Assembly: GCA_965220875.1 (NCBI GenBank)
Contig: OZ244849.1
Span: 1,488,001-1,552,000, forward strand
Reading direction: 5' to 3'
Length of the DNA stretch: 64,000 nucleotides
From: WTFY01 sp965220875
GTDB taxonomy: Bacteria; Pseudomonadota; Gammaproteobacteria; UBA4575
This document shows, piece after piece, positions 55,831 through 64,000 of the stretch; the stretch's first letter is position 1, and each line of letters begins with the position of its first letter. Below the pieces are notes generated by a model. That model did not search any database, was not told where the DNA came from, and saw only the letters and a list, made by a program, of their open reading frames with translations. The position numbers were made by a program, and so were the translations under genes.

Positions 55831-57306
55831 TCATTTGAATTGTTTTTGTCGCTGCTTGATTTCGGTCAATTGGGCTTTACGGGCTTCAATGCGCGCTTTT
55901 GAGCTGGAGTCTATTCCGTGTGAGTGTAGTGCTAAATCTATCTGTTCCATGGCCGCACCATACTGCCCGTGAGCGGCATAATAATCTCCAAGAGACTCAT
56001 GGCTCAGCCAAGGCAAACCCGCCCGGTTTGCAGCCTTGGCTTTCAGTTTATAAATTGCAGGATTAAGTTGGTCCTTGTTTAGCTGGTCAAGCTTTTCCAG
56101 AGCCAGATGAGCTTGATCTTCCTTGATCAGGCTTGTTGCAAGATAATACGTCACCGGGATGTTTTTCGGGTAAATCTTGTCCAAAGATTCCAGCGATTCC
56201 CTGGCCATGCCCGTTTTTTCCATCGCAATGTTGATTTGAGCCTTTGCCAGTTCGATGGTCAGTGCATTGTCTGAGTTGGTCTGGATATTCTCCAGGTGTC
56301 GAAGTGCCTGCCTGTGGTTGCCTTGACGGCTCAGGGCGAGCGCAAAGGTGTAACGCTCAGTATCACTTAGCCTTTCGGAATGCTTGCTCTTCTTTCTGTA
56401 CAGGTGAACGAGATTGGACGAATCCTTGCTAAGCGCCAGGACACGCGCCTTGGCGAAGTCGAAGTGAGGGCTGTTCGAGGGAAATAGGCCACGGAATTGC
56501 CTGGCCCGGGTTTCCGTCTCGCTGAGGCGGTCCAGTGTGAGTGGATGTGAACTCAAAAACTCGGGAATCTGGCCTCTATTGACCTGGGTTGCTTTGTGCA
56601 TGCGGTAGAAGAACCGCGACATTCCCATGGGGTCAATGCCTGCGCTTACCAAAAGCTGCAGCGCTATGCGGTCCGCTTCCTGTTCAAAGCTCCTGGAATA
56701 TGCAAGCCTGGCTTGGAGGATACCCGCCTGAGAGCCCATGAGTGCTGCCTGCCCAAGGTCGACATTGTAAACTGCCGCCAGAATCGAGCCCAGGAGAGTC
56801 AATGCGGAAATGACACCAAAGGATTTTTCATTTTCAAATCGCCGTGCAATGTGGCGTTGTGATACATGAGCAATTTCATGTGCCATGACACCAGCCAGCT
56901 CGCTCTCTTGCTCTGCCAGGGTCAGCAGGCCGCTGTTGATGGCTACAATGCCTCCAGGTAGTGCGAAGGCATTGATACTGGGATTGGTTACGAGAAGGAA
57001 GTTATATTGCAGATTGGAATCGAGGCCACCTGAAGTGATACGCGTGCCGAGTGCATGAATGTACTGGGAGAGCTCCGGGTCGTTGGAAACAGGCAGGCGA
57101 CGGCGTACTTCAGCTATCAGTATGCGACCCAGTTCCATTTCCTTGGCAGGGCTCAATTCGGCACTGGCGGGGCTTCCTATGTCTGGCAGCTTGCTCTGGG
57201 CCAGTAGTAGCTGGGGCAGGCAAATCATTGCCATGCACCCGATCAGGTGAGTGAAGTATCTGAACCGCAAGCAGGATAAATGTTGGCTGAGGTAATGTTT
57301 TCGCAT
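55831..57306 (-). CDS. BepA-like M48 metalloprotease with TPR repeats
   Basis: A 491-aa periplasmic protein: signal peptide (CMAMICLPQLLLAQ), zinc site AHEIAHVSQRH, further ligand in SRSFEQEADRIALQLL, and a C-terminal TPR region. BepA-type proteases monitor outer-membrane protein (LptD, BamA) assembly. Divergent from tusA. Confidence 0.88.
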   Translation of the reverse strand: MRKHYLSQHLSCLRFRYFTHLIGCMAMICLPQLLLAQSKLPDIGSPASAELSPAKEMELGRILIAEVRRRLPVSNDPELSQYIHALGTRITSGGLDSNLQYNFLLVTNPSINAFALPGGIVAINSGLLTLAEQESELAGVMAHEIAHVSQRHIARRFENEKSFGVISALTLLGSILAAVYNVDLGQAALMGSQAGILQARLAYSRSFEQEADRIALQLLVSAGIDPMGMSRFFYRMHKATQVNRGQIPEFLSSHPLTLDRLSETETRARQFRGLFPSNSPHFDFAKARVLALSKDSSNLVHLYRKKSKHSERLSDTERYTFALALSRQGNHRQALRHLENIQTNSDNALTIELAKAQINIAMEKTGMARESLESLDKIYPKNIPVTYYLATSLIKEDQAHLALEKLDQLNKDQLNPAIYKLKAKAANRAGLPWLSHESLGDYYAAHGQYGAAMEQIDLALHSHGIDSSSKARIEARKAQLTEIKQRQKQFK

Positions 57307-57480
57307 GGAAAATGCTGCACTGTTACAGCACTGAAATGTAATGACATCGCTAAAGTGTGTAAAACTTTACTACAATCATCACTATTAAAGTATTATGATA
57401 TTATAATATTTTATTGTGGTATGCCTTGCATGCTTGTGGACAGCAAGTCGGACGAATGAAGAAGTTAAGGAGTTGTATTG
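57307..57480. other. divergent promoter region, AT-rich
   Basis: Shared upstream region of the M48 protease (minus) and tusA (plus), with several TATAAT-like boxes around 57395-57405. Confidence 0.35.
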
Positions 57481-57711
57481 ATGGCAGAGTTTGACCAAGA
57501 GTTAGATGCATGTGGACTGAATTGTCCTCTCCCGATATTGCGGGCCAAGAAGGCATTATCTGGTATGGATTCAGGTAAAGTGCTGCATATTATCGCTACA
57601 GATCCTGGTTCAGTGAAGGATTTTGAGGCATTCTCGAAGCAAACGGGCAACGAGCTGCTGGATTCAAGTGAAGACGGCGAAAAATTTTATTTTCGTATAA
57701 AAAAGAAATAA
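57481..57711 (+). CDS. tusA: TusA-family sulfurtransferase
   Basis: A 76-aa protein with the CPxP motif (LDACGLNCPLPILRAKKAL, catalytic Cys15 in CPLP). Sulfur carrier for tRNA thiolation or, in sulfur oxidisers, cytoplasmic sulfur trafficking. Site aaggag precedes ATG 57481. Confidence 0.88.
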   Translation: MAEFDQELDACGLNCPLPILRAKKALSGMDSGKVLHIIATDPGSVKDFEAFSKQTGNELLDSSEDGEKFYFRIKKK

Positions 57712-57869
57712 CCACGGCAATGAATGCAGCTGTGCGTTGAGTGATCTAAAATAGCATTGCAAGATTTCTTTCTGCTGTGACTTGCTCGGTATGCAATCGG
57801 GCAAGGACAGGCATTTGGAATAGTACTGATGCTTCTGCTCACCTAGGTGCCTGAACTGCTGTTTTACGC

Positions 57870-58364
57870 GTGCGGCATATCATTTCAATATTGCTGGAAA
57901 ACGAAGCAGGTGCCCTGTCTAGAGTTTCAGGGCTTTTTTCCGCACGTGGCTACAATATAGAATCGCTGACCGTGGCGCCTACTGATGATGAGACGATGTC
58001 ACGCATTACAGTTGTCACGGATGGAAGCGACAATGTGATTGAGCAGATCGAAAAACAGCTGAACAAGCTGGTTGATGTGGTCAAGGTTCTTGATTTGACC
58101 GCAGATGAACATATTGAGCGGGAAATAGCTCTATTAAAACTAAATCGTTCTGAAGCCTTCGAGTCTGCACTGGAAGTATTGTCCAGCGAGTATGGAGGCA
58201 TGGTAGTGGATGCTTCCGGTGATACGGTAGTCGTTGAGATCACCGGAGCGGGAGAAAAGCTGGACCGAGCCATCCAGTCTGTTCCAAGAGAGGCAATTCG
58301 CGAACTTGTCCGTTCCGGTGCACTTGGCATCGCTACCGGCAATCGTGCAATTCATAAATCATAG
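57870..58364 (+). CDS. ilvN: acetolactate synthase small (regulatory) subunit
   Basis: A 164-aa ACT-domain protein (ISILLENEAGALSRVSGLFSARGYN), feedback subunit of acetohydroxyacid synthase. GTG start at 57870. The large subunit (ilvB/I) is not directly upstream as is usual; tusA precedes. ilvC follows at 39 bp. Confidence 0.93.
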   Translation: MRHIISILLENEAGALSRVSGLFSARGYNIESLTVAPTDDETMSRITVVTDGSDNVIEQIEKQLNKLVDVVKVLDLTADEHIEREIALLKLNRSEAFESALEVLSSEYGGMVVDASGDTVVVEITGAGEKLDRAIQSVPREAIRELVRSGALGIATGNRAIHKS

Positions 58365-58403
58365 GTACATTAGTACTGGATTTGACACAAGTGGAGAGTG
58401 TGC

Positions 58404-59420
58404 ATGAAAATTTATTATGAAAAAGATGCTGATCTTTCATTAATTCGGAGCAGGCAAGTTGCAGTGATAGGCTATGGCTCCCAGGGCCATGCACATGCAA
58501 ACAATTTACAGGATTCAGGTGTCTCGGTTTCAGTGGGCCTGCGTGAAGGTTCACAGTCCTTTTCCAAGGCACAACAAGCAGGCATCGGTGCATCATCCAT
58601 CGAAGATGCAGTCAGGGGGGCTGACATTGTAATGATCCTGGCACCTGATGAGCATCAGGCCCAGTTGTACGAGCAAAGTATTGAACCCAATATTCGCCAG
58701 GGTGCCACCCTCGGATTTGCACACGGATTTAACATCCACTTCAGCAGGATTTGTCCGCGTGAAGACCTTGATGTGATCATGGTAGCACCGAAAGGGCCTG
58801 GGCATCTGGTGCGCTCTACGTATACTCAGGATGGAGGTGTCCCCACGCTGATTGCTGTCTTTCAGGACTCTTCGGGAAATGCCAAAAACACTGCCCTGTC
58901 CTATGCATCGGCTATTGGAGGCGGGCGTGCCGGGATTATCGAAACCACCTTCAGGGAAGAAACGGAAACGGATTTGTTTGGTGAACAGGCTGTACTGTGT
59001 GGTGGCGCGACGGCACTTGTGCAGGCAGGCTTCGAAACACTGGTGGAAGCCGGGTATGCTCCCGAGATGGCATATTTTGAATGTTTGCACGAGCTGAAAC
59101 TGATCGTAGACCTGATGTACGAAGGGGGTATAGCCAACATGCGCTACTCTATCTCAAATACTGCCGAGTACGGTGACCTCACGCGCGGGCCTCGAGTAAT
59201 CAATGCAGATACCAAGCAGGAGATGAAACGCATACTTTCCGAAGTACAGTCGGGTGAATTTGCCCAGGAATTTATTCAGGAGAATCAGTCCGGTGCAAAA
59301 AACTTCGAGGCATTGCGGAAGCTGGGGCAGCAGCACCCTGTGGAACAGGTCGGTGCCAAGCTGCGTGACATGATGCCTTGGATAAAATCTAACCGAGTCG
59401 TAGACCAAACCAGAAACTAG
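58404..59420 (+). CDS. ilvC: ketol-acid reductoisomerase
   Basis: A 338-aa class I enzyme: GYGSQGHAHANNL (NADPH binding), MVAPKGPGHLVRS, and the metal-binding ETDLFGEQ...E region. The start ATG 58404 with ggagag upstream is preferred to the GTG at 58398. Second step common to valine/leucine/isoleucine synthesis. Confidence 0.96.
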   Translation: MKIYYEKDADLSLIRSRQVAVIGYGSQGHAHANNLQDSGVSVSVGLREGSQSFSKAQQAGIGASSIEDAVRGADIVMILAPDEHQAQLYEQSIEPNIRQGATLGFAHGFNIHFSRICPREDLDVIMVAPKGPGHLVRSTYTQDGGVPTLIAVFQDSSGNAKNTALSYASAIGGGRAGIIETTFREETETDLFGEQAVLCGGATALVQAGFETLVEAGYAPEMAYFECLHELKLIVDLMYEGGIANMRYSISNTAEYGDLTRGPRVINADTKQEMKRILSEVQSGEFAQEFIQENQSGAKNFEALRKLGQQHPVEQVGAKLRDMMPWIKSNRVVDQTRN

Positions 59421-59463
59421 CATTCGCTGCTTGCATAGCATGGTTATGTTATGACTGGTCAAG

Positions 59464-60084
59464 ATGGTTCCAGTTGCTAGAGAAGTCCGGCCCGCCATGC
59501 TTGTACTGGGCATCGCTACGGCAATCATGCACTTTCAGTTCGGGTTTCAGCTGGTGTGGCCTGCGTGGCTGGTATGGCTGGTACTTCTGGTACTGTTTCG
59601 AGACTTCAAACGTACAATTCCGGCATTGCCACTTGCAGTTGTGAGCCCGGTAGATGGAAGAGTCATCGACATCAAGCAGTCGGTGTATGACCCGTATCTG
59701 AAACGGACCGCACAGGCCATCAGTCTGCGTCAGTCATTGCTGGGCGAGTTCAATGTTCACAGCCCGGTTGAGGGCAAGGTGCAGAATCTTTGGGTTCGTT
59801 CATCAAAGAGGCTTACCGGTTCCGAGCTTGCTTTATGGGTGCAAACGGATGAGCAGGATGATGCCGTAATGGTGGCCAATCTGGACTCCATACTGCGTCA
59901 CGCAAGCTGTAAGATCAATGCAGGCGAAAAACTGGGGCAAGGCCAACGTTGCGGCTTTATCGCATTTTCCTGTGTTGTGGTAATTTATCTGCCATCCACT
60001 GCACATATCGGCATTGATGCGGGACAATGTGTCCGTGCCGGGAGTGATCAATTGGCTGAATTCGTGCATGAAGCTGAGACATAG
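59464..60084 (+). CDS. psd: phosphatidylserine decarboxylase homologue lacking the Gly-Ser cleavage pair
   Basis: A 206-aa short-type Psd: two membrane segments, then VVSPVDGRVIDI and EFNVHSPVEGKV. The pyruvoyl-forming C-terminal motif, normally ...FGSxVD..., reads GFIAFSCVVVIYLP here (59951-59992), so Gly-Ser is replaced by Ser-Cys. The proenzyme may therefore not self-process in the usual way. pssA follows at 11 bp. Confidence 0.85.
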   Translation: MVPVAREVRPAMLVLGIATAIMHFQFGFQLVWPAWLVWLVLLVLFRDFKRTIPALPLAVVSPVDGRVIDIKQSVYDPYLKRTAQAISLRQSLLGEFNVHSPVEGKVQNLWVRSSKRLTGSELALWVQTDEQDDAVMVANLDSILRHASCKINAGEKLGQGQRCGFIAFSCVVVIYLPSTAHIGIDAGQCVRAGSDQLAEFVHEAET

Positions 60085-60095
60085 ACTGTATCCTT

Positions 60096-60875
60096 ATGAA
60101 CAATTCTGAAAACAAATTCCGCAAAGGAATATATCTGTTACCAAATCTGCTCACTACGGGCGCCTTGTTTGCTGGGTTTTATGCCATCGTTGCTGCTACC
60201 ACTGACAAGTTTGCCTGGGCTGCTATCGCGATCATCATTGCAATGTTTCTTGATTTTTTTGATGGAAGAATCGCACGATTGACGCACACCACCAGCAAAT
60301 TCGGTGCACAATATGACAGCATTTCAGACATGGTGTCGTTCGGAGTCGCGCCATCTCTAGTCGTGTATGAGTGGGCATTCATACACTTTGGTGACTTTCC
60401 CTGGGTCTGGTCAAAGCTGGGCTGGCTGGCGGCATTTTTCTACACGGCTGCAGTCGCATTGCGTCTGGCCAGATTTAATGCACGTGTCACGGTAACCAGC
60501 AAACGCTACTTTCAAGGGTTGCCAAGCCCGGCTTCAGCTGCCGCACTGGTGGGCTTCATCTGGGTTTGCCACGATTTGCAATTGTCTCGCGAGGATTTTG
60601 CGATTGCCGCCCTGGTGCTCACCATTCTGCTGGGAGCGCTTATGGTCAGTAATTTTTCATATTACAGTTTTAAAGATATAAATCTGTCCGACCGGATTCC
60701 CTACATGGTCATGCTGGCAGTCGTTTTGGGGTTCATACTCGCTTCCATAGACCCGCCAAAGCTGGTCTTTGCACTCTCTGCCGTCTATGCAATCTCAGGG
60801 CCTGTCCTGTTCGCCATTCGTGTCAAGCGCAAACGCAAACGCAGTGTGCACAGTTCAGTGAAAATAGAGAATTGA
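60096..60875 (+). CDS. pssA: CDP-diacylglycerol-serine O-phosphatidyltransferase
   Basis: A 259-aa membrane protein with about eight helices and the CDP-alcohol phosphotransferase motif (DFFDGRIARLTHTTSKFGAQ followed by YDSISD). Makes phosphatidylserine for Psd. Confidence 0.94.
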   Translation: MNNSENKFRKGIYLLPNLLTTGALFAGFYAIVAATTDKFAWAAIAIIIAMFLDFFDGRIARLTHTTSKFGAQYDSISDMVSFGVAPSLVVYEWAFIHFGDFPWVWSKLGWLAAFFYTAAVALRLARFNARVTVTSKRYFQGLPSPASAAALVGFIWVCHDLQLSREDFAIAALVLTILLGALMVSNFSYYSFKDINLSDRIPYMVMLAVVLGFILASIDPPKLVFALSAVYAISGPVLFAIRVKRKRKRSVHSSVKIEN

Positions 60876-60998
60876 CAGGGCTGACTTTACCGGCATTGCC
60901 TGTGCGCTGTTATATGAAGGAAACTGCCTTTATTTGTTAAAACCAGGGTGGATACTGGAGTTCTAGAAAATTGTGAATTTGTAGGGTATAGTGCCCCT
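60876..60998. promoter_or_regulatory. leuA leader promoter region
   Basis: TATAGT at 60987-60992 is a plausible -10; no good -35 is seen. Confidence 0.35.
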
Positions 60999-61097
60999 GT
61001 GAAAGTAGTTCCCGCACAAACTGAATTTGCGCTATTGCCCGGATGCAATACCGGGCATGCCGCTTGCTTCCTTTCCCTGCTTCTGCTGCTGCGGTAG
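60999..61097 (+). CDS. candidate leucine leader peptide
   Basis: A 32-codon frame (GTG 60999, possibly a TTG start at 61035) ending CFLSLLLLLR-stop. Five successive Leu codons (61077-61091) lie directly before the stop, as in leu-operon leader peptides. A hairpin (GCTGCT/AGCAGC, 61085-61101) overlaps the run. Another hairpin (GCCCGG/CCGGGC) lies at about 61037-61056. No T-rich terminator was found before leuA, so the mechanism is open. Confidence 0.6.
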   Translation: MKVVPAQTEFALLPGCNTGHAACFLSLLLLLR

Positions 61098-61200
61098 CAG
61101 CGCGATACGTACCTGGCGAGGCTAAACGCACATCCCGTACATTCAGCCAAGAATATTTATTCGAGGTATTCACTCGAAGGAATTATGTGAGTAGGAACTA

Positions 61201-62745
61201 ATGGTTACCAAAGAAAAACTGATCGTTTTTGATACAACGCTTAGGGACGGTGAGCAAAGTCCCGGGGCGTCGATGACGCGTGATGAGAAGATTCATATCG
61301 CAAAGGCACTGGAGCGCATGCGGGTTGATGTCATTGAAGTGGGGTTTCCAATGGCCAGTACCGGGGATTTTGAAGCGGTAAGTGCCGTGGCGCGTGTGGT
61401 CAAGGAAAGCACCGTTTGTGGATTGGCGCGTGCACTGAAAAAGGACATTGAACGCGTGAGTGAAGCTTTGGAATTTGCAGAGTCTGCCAGGATTCACACA
61501 TTCATTGCCACTTCGCCTATTCATATGCAGCGTAAATTGCGTATGTCAGAAGACCAGGTCATTGAGCAGGCCGTAGCTGCAGTCAGGCAGGCGAGACAGT
61601 ATACGGATGATGTTGAGTTCTCTCCGGAAGATGCCGGGCGCTCGGAATTCGATTTCCTCTGCAGGGTCATTGAAAATGTAATCAGGGCAGGAGCGACAAC
61701 GATCAACATCCCTGACACGGTCGGGTACAACATTCCACATCAATTTGGGGATTTGCTTGCGCGCTTGATTGAAAATATTCCTGATTCGGACAAGGTGATT
61801 TTCTCTGTCCACTGCCACAATGATCTCGGGCTGGCATCTGCGAATTCACTTTCTGCGGTGTTGAATGGTGCGCGTCAAGTAGAATGCACAATTAATGGCC
61901 TGGGCGAACGGGCAGGCAATGCCTCTCTGGAGGAAATCGTCATGACCGTGCATACCAGGCAGGATGTATTCCCTTGCATTACTGGCGTGGATACCAGGCA
62001 GATCGTGCCGACTTCACGTATGGTTTCAACCGTAACAGGCTTTCCCGTTCAGCCTAACAAGGCGATAGTTGGAGCCAATGCCTTTGCCCATGAGGCAGGT
62101 ATTCATCAAGATGGCGTGCTCAAGGCCAGGGAAACTTACGAAATCATGCGGGCAGAGGATGTGGGCTGGGCGTCCAATAAAATCGTGCTGGGCAAGCACT
62201 CCGGCCGCAATGCTTTCCGTACACGCCTGCATGAACTGGGCGTGGCCTTTGATACGGAAGAAGAACTCAATCATGCTTTTGCGAGCTTCAAGGACTTGGC
62301 TGACCGGAAGCATGAAATCTATGATGAAGACCTGCACGCACTGGTGTCCGAGACAAGCTACGAAAAAAGTGAATACTTCAAGCTGGTGTCACTGAAAGCA
62401 CAATCAGAAACGGGCGAGGTTCCTTCCGCCAAAATCACCTTGCTGGTGGACGGTGAGGAAAAGATTGCAGAAGCAAATGGCGGAGGCACTGTCGATGCCA
62501 CATTTCGTGCAATCGAGGAGATTGTTACCAGCCAGTCACAGTTGCAGCTATATTCAGTGAATAATATTACGACTGGTACCGATGCCCAGGGCGAGGTTAC
62601 AGTCCGTCTGCAGAAATCCGGAAGGATCGTCAACGGACACGGCGCTGACACGGATATCATTTTGGCGTCAGCGAAAGCCTACCTGCATGCATTGAACAAG
62701 CTGGAAGCTCCGGAAACCAGGGCACATCCTCAGCATGACGTTTGA
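61201..62745 (+). CDS. leuA: 2-isopropylmalate synthase
   Basis: A 514-aa protein: FDTTLRDGEQSPGASMT, metal-binding HCHNDLG, GERAGNASLEE, and the C-terminal allosteric (leucine-binding) domain. First step of leucine synthesis from ketoisovalerate and acetyl-CoA. Stop TGA. Confidence 0.96.
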   Translation: MVTKEKLIVFDTTLRDGEQSPGASMTRDEKIHIAKALERMRVDVIEVGFPMASTGDFEAVSAVARVVKESTVCGLARALKKDIERVSEALEFAESARIHTFIATSPIHMQRKLRMSEDQVIEQAVAAVRQARQYTDDVEFSPEDAGRSEFDFLCRVIENVIRAGATTINIPDTVGYNIPHQFGDLLARLIENIPDSDKVIFSVHCHNDLGLASANSLSAVLNGARQVECTINGLGERAGNASLEEIVMTVHTRQDVFPCITGVDTRQIVPTSRMVSTVTGFPVQPNKAIVGANAFAHEAGIHQDGVLKARETYEIMRAEDVGWASNKIVLGKHSGRNAFRTRLHELGVAFDTEEELNHAFASFKDLADRKHEIYDEDLHALVSETSYEKSEYFKLVSLKAQSETGEVPSAKITLLVDGEEKIAEANGGGTVDATFRAIEEIVTSQSQLQLYSVNNITTGTDAQGEVTVRLQKSGRIVNGHGADTDIILASAKAYLHALNKLEAPETRAHPQHDV

Positions 62746-62763
62746 ACACAGATTCATCGCTAG

Positions 62764-63504
62764 ATGGATAGATTAAAGCGCCTGTATTATCTGGACAGGA
62801 TTGGAGTTCAGGCGTGGGAATTGAAATCATCTGGCCCAGGCCCTGTCCAGATACAGCCCGCGCAGGATAGCGCTATCCTACCTGTGGACCAGGAGCCTGA
62901 CCTGTCCGGCGCAGCGGGAGTCGATGAGGCTGCCAGCCTGGAAGCTCTCCAGAAAACGGTTGCGGCATGTACTTTGTGTGAATTGCACCGTACACGCACA
63001 CAAACGGTCTTCGGGACGGGCCACCCGCATGCTGAGTGGCTTGTTATAGGTGAGGCCCCAGGGTTTGAGGAAGACCGTAAAGGAGAGCCGTTTGTAGGCA
63101 GGGCGGGTCAGTTGCTTACGAAAATGCTTCTCGCGATTGGACTTACACGTGATCAGGTTTTCATCACAAATATCCTCAAGTGCAGGCCGCCTGAAAACAG
63201 GGACCCGCATCAAGAGGAAATCGTGAACTGTCACCCATACCTGCATCAGCAGATCAGCTTCATTCAGCCCAAGATCATTTTGGCGATGGGCAGGATTGCA
63301 GCTCAGGCCCTTCTTGACACGAATACTTCTATAGGGCGCCTGCGTGGCATAGCGCATCAGTATGGGGATACTGGCATACCTGTAGTTGCCACCTATCACC
63401 CCGCCTACTTGCTGCGCAGCCCGCAGCAGAAACGTCGTGCCTGGGAAGACCTGAAATTTGCTGTCAGGATCAAGGATTCACAAGACCTTGGTCAACCCGG
63501 CTGA
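62764..63504 (+). CDS. uracil-DNA glycosylase, family 4 (Fe-S)
   Basis: A 246-aa protein: Fe-S Cys in CTLCELH, then GEAPGFEEDRKGEPFVGRAG, NILKCRPPENRDP, and VVATYHPAYLLRSP. The N-terminal ~60 residues are a variable extension. Removes uracil from DNA. Confidence 0.9.
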   Translation: MDRLKRLYYLDRIGVQAWELKSSGPGPVQIQPAQDSAILPVDQEPDLSGAAGVDEAASLEALQKTVAACTLCELHRTRTQTVFGTGHPHAEWLVIGEAPGFEEDRKGEPFVGRAGQLLTKMLLAIGLTRDQVFITNILKCRPPENRDPHQEEIVNCHPYLHQQISFIQPKIILAMGRIAAQALLDTNTSIGRLRGIAHQYGDTGIPVVATYHPAYLLRSPQQKRRAWEDLKFAVRIKDSQDLGQPG

Positions 63505-63552
63505 TACACCATGGCCTGAACGTGTCCTGCAGTGTGTTCTATAATTGAGCGT

Positions 63553-64000
63553 ATGAATACAGCCCTGGACCACTTCGCGGGAGCTTGCCGGCTGATGGCT
63601 GAAATTGATTTGCCGGTCGTACTCGATATTGAAAAGAGGAGCTATCAGTTTCCCTGGACAGAAGGGATATTCCTGGATTGTATGCGGCATGGAAATTCCT
63701 CCTGGGTGCTGGAAACCCCCCGGGCCGTAGTCGGCTACGGGGTGATGTCGATCGCCGTCAAGGAGTGCCATATCCTGAACCTGTGTATAGACCCCGATTA
63801 CCGTGGACAGGGCAAAGGCAGGTATCTGCTGGGGCAGATGCTCACATTTGCACGTAGCCAAGAAGCTGACACGGCATTTCTGGAGGTGCGTACAACAAAT
63901 TTTAGTGCCTTGTCACTGTATTTTTCGGAAGGTTTCAATGAGATCGGCATCCGCAAGAACTACTACCCATGTTCTGTGGGGCGTGAAAACGCTGTGATCC
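63553..64000 (+). CDS. rimI: ribosomal-protein alanine N-acetyltransferase, partial
   Basis: GNAT fold: FPWTEGIFLDCM, LNLCIDPDYRGQGKGRYLL (acetyl-CoA loop), EVRTTNFSALSLYFSEGF. 149 codons visible; the frame runs off the end. Start ATG 63553. Confidence 0.88.
   Translation, partial: MNTALDHFAGACRLMAEIDLPVVLDIEKRSYQFPWTEGIFLDCMRHGNSSWVLETPRAVVGYGVMSIAVKECHILNLCIDPDYRGQGKGRYLLGQMLTFARSQEADTAFLEVRTTNFSALSLYFSEGFNEIGIRKNYYPCSVGRENAVI

Overview
This 64 kb window looks like a chromosomal segment of a proteobacterium, most probably a gammaproteobacterium. The block tusA / ilvN-ilvC-psd-pssA-leuA / udg / rimI at the right end is a beta/gammaproteobacterial housekeeping arrangement, and the proteins read as ordinary gammaproteobacterial homologues. 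The species cannot be named from the sequence. The left 40 kb is an accessory region full of insertion sequences and broken genes; the right 24 kb is clean and mostly intact.

Region 1 (1-8130) is a type II-C CRISPR-Cas locus: a short array (three 36-bp repeats, 30-nt spacers), cas2, cas1 and cas9 on the minus strand with start/stop overlaps, and a tracrRNA gene on the plus strand beyond cas9. cas2 is split by a 2646-bp IS1595-family element (515-3160) with 22-bp perfect inverted repeats and an 8-bp target duplication. The element carries a DNA methyltransferase fused to a nuclease-like domain. Joining the two sides in silico restores a complete 112-codon cas2 frame.

Region 2 (8131-40140) is a graveyard of IS1595-type transposase copies and their cargo. 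Several cargo genes look like PD-(D/E)XK or HNH nucleases. Between the remnants sit a possible electron-transfer module (GPP34-membrane domain fusion, 11-haem cytochrome c, Tll0287-like haem protein), a large autotransporter with an in-frame stop, two TbpB-like surface lipoproteins, a solute-binding protein, a porin, a transporter, tRNA-Pro, a globin, a dGTPase pseudogene, and a two-gene system whose large gene is broken by nonsense codons and by a second complete IS1595-type element (37080-39410).

Region 3 (40200-55804) is the most unusual part. It holds three divergent tubulin/FtsZ-superfamily proteins with GGTGSG loops, together with a CobW-type metallochaperone, a CbtB-like cobalt-transport subunit, a peroxiredoxin, a 2Fe-2S ferredoxin, an aliphatic amidase with all catalytic residues, a CbbQ/NorQ-type AAA ATPase and its vWA partner, an acetyl-CoA synthetase and an isochorismatase-like hydrolase. 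I know no described pathway with this gene set. A working reading is an amide (perhaps nitrile-derived) to acetyl-CoA route served by metal-insertion chaperones and by tubulin-like polymers of unknown role.

Region 4 (55831-64000) is housekeeping: a BepA-like M48 protease, TusA, branched-chain amino-acid genes, phospholipid genes (a Psd homologue lacks the usual Gly-Ser processing pair), a likely leucine leader peptide before leuA, a family-4 uracil-DNA glycosylase, and rimI running off the end.
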